In this document: piece after piece, positions 48,543 to 61,100 of the stretch
Layout: each line of letters begins with the position of its first letter
How positions within the stretch are numbered: the stretch's first letter is position 1
From: Siphlonurus alternatus
Taxonomy: Eukaryota > Arthropoda > Insecta > Ephemeroptera > Siphlonuridae
Direction: 5' to 3'
Assembly (NCBI GenBank): GCA_949825025.1
Contig: OX463778.1
Coordinates: 53,694,364-53,758,363 of the forward strand
Length of the DNA: 64,000 nucleotides
Translations under genes and position numbers: made by a program
The notes under the pieces: generated by a model
Seen by the model: only the letters and a program-made list of their open reading frames with translations
What the model was told of the DNA's origin: nothing
Databases searched by the model: none

Positions 48543-51500
48543 GTGAGTGTAATGTGAGACGTGGGGGGCACGTCAGACGTGCCAGAGCGAACGTGGGGTG
48601 CACGTCTTAATTGGAATATTGCAACAAATGAAAGAAAAAAAAAACTAGTTTTAAAAATTGTATTCAATTCAATGAAATACCGATTTCAAAAAATGCTATT
48701 GCTGCAGATATGAATAAATGGTGCAAAGTTATGCTACTCTGATTTTTTTCAATTTTTTAGAGCCCGGGAGCTATTTTTTAAAAAATTATTAAAAGTCCAC
48801 GTCACGAGGTGGCAAGTATACTTTATCTTTTTCTTAGAGACTGCCGCCTCGTGACGTCATAAAATGTTCTTTAATTATGTTTTTTTTTTAAATAGTTTCC
48901 AGGCCATAAAAATCAGAGTAGCATATATAACTTTGCACCTTCTATATATTTCTGTAAAATTTTGAGGTCGGTACGCTATTTTATAAAGCAATATCTCAGA
49001 TACTCAACTATTAGTATTGGATTACAGGTATAATATAAAAATATTTTTATTTAATTAGAAAAAAACGGCGACTCCTGAGTTTCAAGGTACCGATGCGAGT
49101 CTGTTGATAATGTAGCTGCTCTGCATTCATGAATTTATCATAAAAAATACAGTCGGCTATACAAGCAGCACAACTAGGATAAATTTTCACATCCACTACT
49201 GAAAGAAAGACGGGACAGCAGTGCACTCTGTCGGGAGACAACGCGATTAGCCGGAGATTGGTCGACTTCCGGTGGCGCCACCGTCTGAGAGCCGGAAGTA
49301 ATGTTTTATAGCCAGCGAGGATATCAACAGACAAATGTTCGCCATTCGTTACAGTCACGTCGTGGTTAATTATTACATCGAGCACGAGAACTGTCAACAT
49401 TTATTGTTATTTATAAAGTTACTTACCGTTGTATATCTTTGACTGGAGTTAATTTTGGAGAAGTTATTGCAAAATAAATAATTACATGTGTACACGTGTT
49501 GTCTTCAATTTTAATTAAGATATCATATTTATTAAATGTATTAAAATTTCTGTTTTAATTAAATTATGATGTTTGAGATACATAACATATTTGCTTGAAA
49601 TGTTATGCGTGGAACTATTTTAAAGCTTATACATAGAGTATGGCTTCAAGTAAGTAACAACGTTATTTAAAGCAATCAATATTTACCTCTAAATTCTCAA
49701 ACCATAACTTAACTGAACAAATTATTAACTTTATATTTAGGCTTAAAGGAGGAGTTACATGAGTCATATTTTTAGAGCGATGTGATACGATTATTGCGCA
49801 CTTGCTGTGAAATACTATAGCGGCCATCTTTGTTGAAATTATCTTAGAAACATGGATCTCTGCAAGTATCAAATCATGTAAATCTCGAGTATAAATTGCT
49901 GCAATACTCCACCACTTTTTTGTAACAGTACTGTGTCTGTTTCCAAGAACCACTTATTATAATGTGTCCCGACGTTTTGTGTCCATGAGGATGTCTCGTA
50001 CTGTATCCACGCTGACTGTGTGTGTCCTGCAGGATCCACGTGGAGGACCGGTGGACGGTGCGCGGGGTGAACCTCATCTTCGAGAACATTGAGAAGAAGG
50101 ACCGTGGTAACTACACGTGCAGCGCCACCGTGGATGGCAAAGAGCACCGCCAGTCCTTCAAGCTCGTTGTCATCAGTGAGTATCAGTGACGTCACGTTTG
50201 AGCACCGGTGACGTCACTGGAGATGAAAAATGAAAACAAAAACTTAACGGCGGAGGAAATTTTGATAGGAAATGTAAATTTTATAACGTTCTTTATGGTA
50301 CTTTTCTGGCAAAAAATTGCAACTTGAATAAAGTAAGAAGTGACGTCACGTATGAGCACCGGTGACGTCACTGGAGATGAAAAATGAAAACAAAAACTTA
50401 ACGGCGGAGGAAATTTTGATAGGAAATGTAAATTTTATAACGTTCTTTATGGTACTTTTCTGGCAAAAAATTGCAACTTGAATAAAGTAAGAAGTGACGT
50501 CACGTATGAGCACCAGTGACGTCACAGGAAGCGAGACGAAAAATAAATTTGACGGGGGACGATTTTGCTAGGAAATGTTCTTTATAGTAATTATCTGGTA
50601 AAAGATTGCATCACACATTTTTAAAATGATAATGTTTTGGGGAAAATTTTAAATACCTAATAACTAATAATGCTTGAGATTAGAATAAAATGATCAAAAT
50701 TTTAAGCCAGAGTATTGTGTGGATTAGCTCTTAAAGAAGAAACCTAAATAAAATTTCATCAAATTAACAGGCAGACTTCTGAAGCGTTGAAATAAATATT
50801 AACAAAAATTACACGTTCATTAGTTTCGTACTAAAATATCTACCTCTACTTTTTCTTTTCATGTCTTTTATTTTATGTGTTTCGTGTGCTAAAGTTATGT
50901 ATATTTTAATCTTTAAAAAGGTTTAAAAAAGAAGCTTCACAGAGTTTACGAGTTACGGACATGAAAATATTAAAACTCTACACGTCCATTTTGACTCGCT
51001 TCTAGAGCTAGCAATAAGGGAACTCAAACTTTTCAAACTCTAAGGGTCAAATATCAATAATATTCCCAGATCGATGGTCCCCCCAATATCATTAATACTT
51101 GGATGCTGCGCCGCAATGCATGACTGCCAAGAGATTTGCCTAGCTGCCAGGCGTTCTCTGAACTTGGCAATTAAAAATTAATGATGGTCCACGATTTTTT
51201 ATGTAATGCCTCGTGATTTTAGTAAAATTTAGTTCCAACTTTAGTTGAGTTTTGTCAAGTTTATTAAAATTTATGTCAAGTAATTGCGCTCTTGGTTTGG
51301 AGGCAGCAATTTATATATGTCCATAAATTTTATTTGTTCATATTTATTTAGTCAATTTTAACTTTAACTAGACTTTGTTAATAAAATAAATATCTTATGA
51401 ATAATTGAACGAGAATGATTTTGTCGTATCGATTTGGCAACAAAGTAATTAATTTGAAAATGTAAATAAATTTCAATCAGCGACTTGTAGTTAAATATAA

Positions 51501-54500
51501 ACTTTAATTATATATATTCAGCTACAATTCCCCGGGCTGCTTTGCTCAAGCTACGAAGAGAATTGAAGGAAATCTCTGAAATTTAATCCCTGTCTCCCCC
51601 GGGCCACCCGCCTCAATTAGCGAGACTTCCTTAAATGTCACCAGTCAATTTTGTTTCCTAGTTCCATACCGAGGGTTTTAAAACACAAAGATTTGTCACA
51701 TCTTTGCGTTAATTATAAAAAATGCAAGTTTCCCGGTTTAGCTATAAAAATCAACTTTTTTGCATTTATTTTACCATTTCTCCTCACGTCACGTGACCTT
51801 TGTCTGACAGTCGGGGTGTTGACGTCACAACGATCTGCCATCAAGCAAGATGTTACATTTGGGACAAAGTTTCGTCAAGTCCTCAAAATAATAATAATAT
51901 GTGGGACTACCAAGACAATTTAATTTCGTGATGAAGTTTCCGAGCTTTGTTTACTAAGTGTCTGCCTTACGTATATATTTCCTATGTATGATATGATAGT
52001 ATCCTTTATGTTTAAAATAACACATTGCAAGTAAATGGTAAATTCTTAACTGGTTTAAACTCTGATAAGAAACATTATGCAGGAAATACTTTCCTCTATT
52101 TTAATGCAGCGTAGAACATGGTAAGACAATTATTATTATATTACACCAAGTGCTAAACAAAACAATTGAAATTTACAATAATGATACTTACTATACTTTG
52201 TATATTAACATAAAGAATAATAGACCTATCAGGCTCCTATATTTTTAGAGTGTGCAAGTGCATCATGTGTGTGTGATCAAAAAATATTTGAAATTAATGC
52301 CTCATAGATTTATTGCGTTTTTTTTTTTTATCAATTTCGAGTCCAAGTATCAAATTTTTCAGTTCATATATCGTCGTCGCCTAGTATCACAATTCCTCGA
52401 TATGACAGCAAATGTGACGGGAGATGCGATAAGTCCATCAATCAGTATCAAATAATGGAGCAAGTGACGGGCGAACATCGCTTATGAAGAGCTCTCGTAT
52501 CTTTTATTAAATCTTAAAGAGGCTCCCATAAATAACCTGTTACGGTGACCGGTAGCTTCTTTCTGGGGAGATGATTTTTAACAAAAATATCTTATAGTAA
52601 CTTTGATATACTCATATATTCACAATGCAGTTTCGATGGTAGATATTATAATATGTGATACGGTAAATATTAAAGCAAGAAAGAAAAAAAAAAAAAGGAA
52701 TTAATTAAAAGATAATTTTTATTATTTGACTACATTTATGTTTCTTTATTGTTATAATTTTTAAATAGGTACTGCCTTTTTTGGTATGCCACCTATATTG
52801 AATTCTATTACAGTTGATAATTTTTACATAATATATGAAATTATTATAAATGTATATTCTTGCTAAACTTAAAGCGTGTTTTTAGTTGCTATATTGCCAC
52901 CGCTACAAGAAATTTTAATTAATAAAACTAAACGTTACTTCACTTCAATATTAAGGGCATTGGGTGTAGCACCGGTAGTTGGCAACACTGACGTATCTTC
53001 ACCATGTTAATTTTTGATCATTGCTCCTCGGAGTAATTTTTATGCTAGAGCTAAGCTGATTGCTGTGGTATGAAGATAATTAGTAGCCCAAGTGCACACT
53101 TTGGCTAAATAAAGCCTGATTTAAAGAAAAGTATTTTTTTTTTATGTTTTAGAAAAATGCATGTAAATTTAAAAAATTATACTAAAAAATATATACTTTT
53201 CTTTAAATCAGGCTTTATTTAGCCAAATTGTGCACTTGGGCTACTGATTATCTTGATACTACAGCAATCAGCTTAGCTCTAGCATAAAAATTACTCCGAG
53301 GAGCAATGATAAAAAATTAACATTGTGAAGATACGTCAGTGTTGCCAACTACCGGTGCTACACCCAATGCCCTTAAGGCACAACATGGCGGGAGCGTTGT
53401 TTGGTTGGCACTTCTCAGCTCGCAGAGAGACACCTGCGCCGAATTCCCAGGCGAACAAAGAGAAGTTACTGTTTTAGCTTTAACAAATACAACCTCTCAC
53501 TGTGAAAATAATTAAATATAAACTTTATTTTTTAATACAGATTGTAATTGACTTTCGCTCTTGTAAATCCCATTTATTTGATATTAGCTTGCAGTTCCAC
53601 CCCTGACATTTCGCATTAATCTCAACTAAGCCGGTGACGTAACTTGTTCTCCAATAAGTCCATCTCCAGTGCCTCTTCTATACTGCAGCTGTACTTAAGT
53701 ATAGGCTTGACTTAAGTCAGTACTTAAGTGACGTCTATACTACGACTTAAGTCACGAAATATAATTTTTTTTTTTTCATATTTTCCTTCTCTAATTAATA
53801 TGATCAGGTTTAAATATAATGATTAAACCTCATTTATAACACCTGTGTCTTTAGAATAATTTACAAAAAATCATAAAATTGACAGAAAACAAACAGCTGG
53901 TAGAAAACGGTTGAAATTACTTAAGTCAGCAAGAATGCGAACTTAAGTATCGATCGCGACGTCTATACAGTAACTGAAGTATAGCCTATACTTAATTAAG
54001 TTACTATACTTAAGTCACACTATAAATGTCCCAACTCTGTTCTCCACTAATTCCATCTTGTTCTCCAGAGCCCATCTCCTTCATGGACACCCCCGTGGTG
54101 CAGAACGCCAGTGAGCACCAGGATATGCTCATCAGGTGCGAGGTGGACGGAGACCCTGAGCCCAAGGTCGCGTGGCAGGTCAAAGGAAAACAGCCGCAAA
54201 GTAAGTGACTTCTATGTACACTTGTGTGCTCTTTGTTAAATTTGAATTGGATTCGTTTTTGCCTGTAAGAAATACTAGACAGTTACTGGCAGTATTTTTT
54301 TTTTGTATCAAGTGTTGTGGCCTAATACTAGGAGTTAAAAACAAAATGGAGGCTGCAGATAACAATTTCATGAAGAGCGAAAGCTGAAAATTGTTTCAAC
54401 GATTTCGATGATCAAAAAATTATTGATTTCGAAGTTACTAAATTTTCTAAAATTATTCGGGTACAATAAAGTTATGTTATTATTTTATTTTAGAATTTAA

Positions 54501-57500
54501 ACAATATTTTATTAAATTGAAACATTAATTAATTCAATTTGTCATTCTTAAAAATAACCTGATGAAATCCTTATTATAATTTAGCTTTAAAACATAGTAC
54601 GCGTATTAAACTTGAATCACCTTTAATTAAAAATAAGTTAATTTTAGTAAAGTAGAAATCACCTGCTATCTTATTACAAGTATTTCAATGACAAAATTGA
54701 ACTAATCAATACTGCAACCGAGCAAGTGTCCCGATCTAACTGATGTGTCCGGACAGGCCCCAAGCACAAGGTGATGGCGGACGGACTGTACATCAAGAAC
54801 GTGACCTTGGCTGACCGTGGGGACTACCTCTGCCGCGCCTTCCAGGCCTCCCCCATCGCCAGCAACATCGCAGAGCAGACCATCGCACTGCGGGTGCACC
54901 GTGAGTCAAATTATAGTTTCATTGTAGTTATTGATATTATGTTTTAATTATAATTGAATTATCATGGCCTTATTTCAGCGGTGCAATTTAACACGTAGTT
55001 CAATAGTATTTGTACTCTGTTGTTACAATTTTAAAACTGAATTAAAAATTGAATGCAGAAACTCCACCCTTTTTCTGGCTACTTCCGGATGAATCATTCA
55101 ATTAATTTGACTTTTTGCTCTAAATAATCTCTCACTACTAACATAATTACATTCAGCACACTTCAATGTTTTGTGATCTGTGAGGTAAGGCAGATTAAAA
55201 TTAGACTCATTAGAGAATCAAAGGTTTATTTATATAAAAAAATTACATGAATTTGTTGCACAAAATAATTGTCTACTTTCGATACAAATACAAACTCTTT
55301 CTAGTCCTAGACGTATTTACATGCGAACATTTATTTTATCAATGGTGAATTTAATGACAGGATATTAAAATTAATTAAAACTGTACTGAAATGAGTGTAG
55401 AAAATGACAATTAATTATGAATCAAGTGTGATTTAAAATTCATGATGTCGCAACATATTGTAGCATTCCATACATTATAGACTATAATTAAATAATGTAC
55501 AGTCAACTATATTGACACTTAATGTGTACATGCAGTTTAATTACTTGTAAAATCAAATCACCTCGCATTAATGCTGCATGAACATGCGAACTACTGACAC
55601 AGCATGTGCAGCTCAGTGAATGTATTTAACTAACTTAAGTTAATATTACATGTAATAACTTGGTTATAACGTCCGTCTATTAATTAATGTTGTTTCTACA
55701 GCTAGAGTAAATAATAATTGTTGACAATTTAATTCAACGTAATTAATCAAAACTTCTACACCAAACTTTGCTCTTCTGGACACACATATTTTGTACTAAT
55801 GCTAATAACAACATGTTTAATTGCAAATAAAAAAAAAATATTTAACAATTTACTAATGGAAAAATTGTTAAAAATATAAATTAACAGAATTTTTTTCGAC
55901 ACCTCTTTATAACATTAAAATACTATAAATTAAGTAGCAATTCATTTCTTTAACCTGCTAAAACAGAACCTAGCAAAAAAGCGTTAATTTGTACTTTTTT
56001 TAAAATTCACATTGCAATGATTATGGGGGCTCATTCACGAAGGAGTCACCCAGATCTCTCACTAACCGCTGTTAAACGCCACGTGAGCTAAAAATGTGGC
56101 TAGTGGGACAGCTGGATAACATCCCACGTGAATCGTTCCCATTATTTCTATATTTATTTTTAAGTTAATATTTTTATGAAACAAAATAATTAGACAAGAC
56201 TTCTCCGTTTTGTTTTCAATTGGTTCATGTCAACAAAATTGCACTTTGTGTCCACACGGTCACCTCAATCTGGACAGGTTCATGTCAACAAAATTGCACC
56301 TTGTCTCCACACGGTCACCTCAATCTGGACAGGTTCATGTCAACAAAATTGCACCTTGTGTCCACACGGTCACCTCAATCTGGACAGGTTCATGTCAACA
56401 AAATTGCACCTTGTCTCCACACGATCACCTCAATCTGGACACGTGCCAACGTTCCTCCTTTCTAAGACGAATCTCCGGTGTTCACAGACAAGCCGCAGTG
56501 GCCGAGCGAACAGTCGGTCCGTGACCGCGCCTACGGCTTCGTGTCGGGGTCAGTGAACCTGAGCTGCGAGGCTGTGGCGGAGCCCGAGCCTGACTTTCAG
56601 TGGCTCAAGGACAACGCCAGCATCTCGGCCCGTGACCCGCACGCACAGCTGTTCAGGGAGCCGCACCGCAGCGTCCTTCAGGTACACCAAAAGTTCACGT
56701 CACTTTTAATACAATGGACAATCTGCATTCATGATTTTTTTTTACTGCAGAAATGGATAGAGGGTGCAAAGTTATGCTACCCTGATTTTTTTTCAGATTT
56801 TTGTAGCCCAGGAAGTATTTAAAAAAAATTATTGAAAGTACAGAGGTGAGATAGGTGTCACTTCCTAGTAAAAGGATAAAAAAGGCGTGAGTTCAAGCCC
56901 GACCTCGGCGAAACTTTTTAGCAATAATTGTCTTCCTGGCCTCTAAAAAATGGGTAGTACAATTTGATACCCTCTATCTATTTTAGCTTTAAAAAATTCA
57001 TGCAGCTTGTCCATTTTTTAATTTTTATTATAATAATTATCTTTTGGGTCATTTGAAAATGGAGTATTGTCCTCAATTTTTTTTATTGCAGAAATGGATA
57101 GAGGGTGAAAAGTTATGCTACCCTGATTTTTTCCCGATTTTTTAGAGCCCGGGAAGTATTTTTAAAAAATTATTGAAAGTCCTATTTGTGACGTCACGCG
57201 GCGTCAAGTCCTATCTTTTTCTTAAAGAGCGGCGTCTCGTGACGTCACAAAAAGAACTTTCAATAATTTTTTAAAAATAGTTCCCGGGCTCTAAAAAATC
57301 TGAAAAAAATCAGGGTAGCATAACTTTGCACTCTCTATCCATTTCTGCAATAAAAAAATTTGAGGTTAATACTCCATTTCTTCGTTTTTTTTTTAAACAT
57401 GATTATAATAATAAAGTTTAATTACTTTTATAAATAGCAAGTTATGAAAACAATAATTAATTAATACAGAATTCTATTCTCTAAAAGATTCTACATAGAA

Positions 57501-58090
57501 ATTATTTAAATGTTGATTAATTAATTTATTTTTTTAATTGTGTTCTGGCTCAGAAAGGGTTTTTCTCGTTGCAACGTTTCTCAAAAGGTTCACACAGTCA
57601 TCATTTTTAGAGCACTTTGTGACACTGATGTTTTGTGACAAATTCTCCGAACGTCTAGAGGAAAGGTTCTGCCATCTGTGGCTGATGTGACGGTCAGAAT
57701 ATTTCACTTGCAACGTTCCTTTATACAGGTAAAGCCACCGATTGGACCAATGTTAAAGGGCTAAGCCAATCACGTTCAAGTATTTTTGGCCACATCGTGC
57801 CGCGAAACTTTGAATGCGTCAATCATGCAATGCTATTTTTTAAATTTCGCGGTACAATGTGGCCTGAAAATTTTACAAAATTGACGCACGAAATGCGTGC
57901 GTGTCTTAACCTACGTGAATAGTGATGAGGCGCCTCCATGCAGAGCCGCTCGATAAGTCGCCTCCAGCAATTCTGTGATTCCTGAACTTTATTTCCGGGA
58001 GTTTCTATCAAAACAGAATATATCCACTTTCATAATATCCCGGTCAGTTTCTTAACTTATAATTAGCCTTTAGGACAAAACATGTTATAG

Positions 58091-58121
<31 letters not shown>

Positions 58122-61100
58122 CAGGCTCATTCTAATTTATAATAAAAAAAAAATAAAAAAAATTGTACTGTTATGTTTGTTACATAGTAAGTTATTTCTA
58201 AAAAAAAAATAAAAAAAAAAAAAAAAAAAAAACTCCCATTCAGAATTTTATTTACTGCGTTTCTTAATTTTCTGTATTTTACTAACTTGAATATGAAAAG
58301 GAGAAATTATTATTTTATGCCCCTCCCTTTCTATATATAAAAAATACCCTTTATTTTACTAACGTTATTTGAAGTGAATTTTTACTATAAAAGAAGTTAC
58401 AAGTTCACGTGACAAACTTTCTGAGGTTCAGCCTCCTAGTTTGATGTATACAAACTTTCTGAGGACATCTATATTTCAGCCTCCTAGTTTGATGTATACA
58501 AACTATTTCTGTCCTGCCAAGTTGACCAAGTTTGACAACTTCTCGCAAACTTGGCTCTGATAGTGTCAGAGATAACATTGGATGAGGCATCACTCTATTT
58601 ATGTCTTGATATGCACCGACTTTATGATGCGACTTAAGTAAGTAGATTTCTCTCAAGAGTTCAATTATAAATGAGATTTTCTAGTTAATTAGATGAGCGT
58701 TTTATAACGTGTAATTGAAGCAATTAGTCTAATTCATCTTTCTCTTTATTAATTTATTACGAAACTTCAAGGTTTCTGTTAAAGTTAATTGAAAATAAAT
58801 TAAATTCTATTTTATATTAACTAACATGATTTTATCTAGATGCGTTCTGCATTCAATTCATTTCTATCAACCGCCATTATATTTTTTACCCTTAGTATCA
58901 GGCCCCAAATCATACCTCAAGAAAAAGATTGCTGCAAAAATTATCCGAAGGTTCAATCTTGTAGAGATGCAATAGTTCTTTAATATTAGAAATAAGGTTA
59001 CACCAAGTAAAATGTTTTTGATTCCACCACTCTTGGGAAGGTATGTAATTTACAATGTAATTTTAACAGCTGGTTGAATAGCCTCGTTAAATCTGCAATC
59101 TGATTGGCTGCGTAAATGAAGGAGAAACAAATGAGAGATGATGTACGTCACAGTGATATTTGTCAATTACCAGCTTTGAACCGAACGAGCTGTGACGTCA
59201 TTGGAGTAGCCTAATTACCTCGTGAAAAAAATACGAAAGCTTTTTTTTTTTTTGCACCGTTCACATCAATATTTTCAAGAGAGAAGTAATAGTCTAACTA
59301 TTTCCTTATCAAGTACTGATATAAGTACTTATTAATTTTGTAACACTTTCATTCTCAGCTGATATCAACGAGATAACACTTTATCTGACACTTGCATAAG
59401 ACATATTACATAAAAAATAAAAATTACAAAAAAACTCGTGATCGGGGAACGTTTATTTTATCAACTTAATCACAAGATATATTAAATATAATTAAAAAAT
59501 ATATTATAAATTTATAATATAAGATAATATACATTAAGTTTGAAGTAGACTCAGAATAAATTTATTAAGTCGTAAATATAAAATAACTTAGATTAGCTGG
59601 ATTAATTAATTAAAAAAATATGACATAAAATTGTTGAGAATAGTTAATATATATAAAAAAAACTGAGCGTACCCAACAATAGCGTGTAGCGTGCGAGTAC
59701 GTGTGCCTTGCTAGCAAATCTAAAGAAGGCATGTAAAGAACAATATTAATGCTTTCGTTAAGCTATGGCGTGTTTTTCCTATGCTTTAACATTGACAGCT
59801 GGCTCAAAAGTGCACTCTCGAGCTCCTCGTTGATTTGAGAGCAGCATGTTGTGACCTGGTGGTACAAAGTTGGGGGCAGGCTCCTTTTGCTGTTGAATTC
59901 ACAGCTGAAGACGCTAGCTGAAATTCTTGCTGTTATATTTATTATATATTATATTTATTATATATTATATTTATTACAATTTAATATTAATGTTATTTTT
60001 TGACGTCCTTCATTCATAACGTTTGTGTGTGCATGCTTTTGGAAATGGATGAATAAAAAATTTTGAATTTGGGAGGACTGGGGGAGACACATGTAATTAC
60101 TGTAATATCGGAGTTGTAGCTAACGCTGTGTTGTGAAGTAAGCAGAAAATCACTGAAGAGGGTTTTCCGGGAAGAATATCGAATTTAACATGGTATTTAT
60201 GGTGCCTGTGTCCATAGTTATCCGTGCACAATGACAGCGTGTTCGGCGAGTACGTGTGTCGCGCCAGTAACTCTCTGGGCGCCCTGGAGCGCGTCGTGGT
60301 GCTGCACGAGGGCGCACGTCCCGCCACGCCCCGCATGGCCGTACGCGCCATGGCGTCCGACTCGTTCACTCTGGAGCTGACGACCACCGAGGATGGCGCC
60401 ACGAGGGGTCAGGTGCCGCTCGAGGTGTCCGGGTTCCGCGTGCAGGTCAAGCGCAAGGACGAGCAGGACTGGATGAGGGCCAGCGTGTACGACTTCACGG
60501 CAGGTACGTAGTGACATCTGTTGGCGAATTGTTGACTCATAATGTTATTGACAATAGTGCTTGAAAGATAAAATTTCATAAATGTTTTGTATAAAAACTA
60601 ACTTCAAAATATTAAACTGTCTTAGCTGTGGCTTTATTTAAAAACAATTGATGTTTTTATTAATGCATTAATAAATAAGGCATTGAATTTATAGGTCGAG
60701 TTACCATAGTTAATCATGAGAAACAGTAGAAATCAATAAAAAAATTGTGTAGCAGGTATTAATTATTTGCTGAAGCATTAAAAAATACTTTTATTTCTTT
60801 AGGCGAGGTGTTCCAAAAATCTCTCATCTCAAATTTTTAGACTTGCTTTTTATTAATTTGATGGTAATGATGAATGTTTATCATTTCCAAATTCTGTATA
60901 ATATAGTGGGGGCGATTCACGAAAGAGTTATCCAGAAAGTTATTCAGCTCTCCCTAACCACGGTTAGCGCCAGCCTAATTCATTGACATTAAACGTGGTT
61001 ATAGTGAGAAATCTCTTCGTGAATCGCTTTCATCATTATCAGTGTCAATTGAGCAACATGAACCCCTGACTATACCTTACAGATTCCGGCCTTCAGTACT

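Noticed and set aside
49869..50195. Minus-strand 108-codon ORF over exon B
   Set aside because: Shadow of exon B; the + strand carries the Ig signature and splice sites.
56210..56556. Three overlapping repeat proteins before exon E
   Set aside because: The 55-bp tandem repeat rotates frames, so all forward frames read the same peptides. No splice or start support; only the Ig3 exon at 56488 is real.
60097..60517. Minus-strand ORFs of about 100 codons opposite exon F
   Set aside because: Shadows of the GC-rich coding exon on the + strand, whose Ig/FN3 reading is unambiguous.
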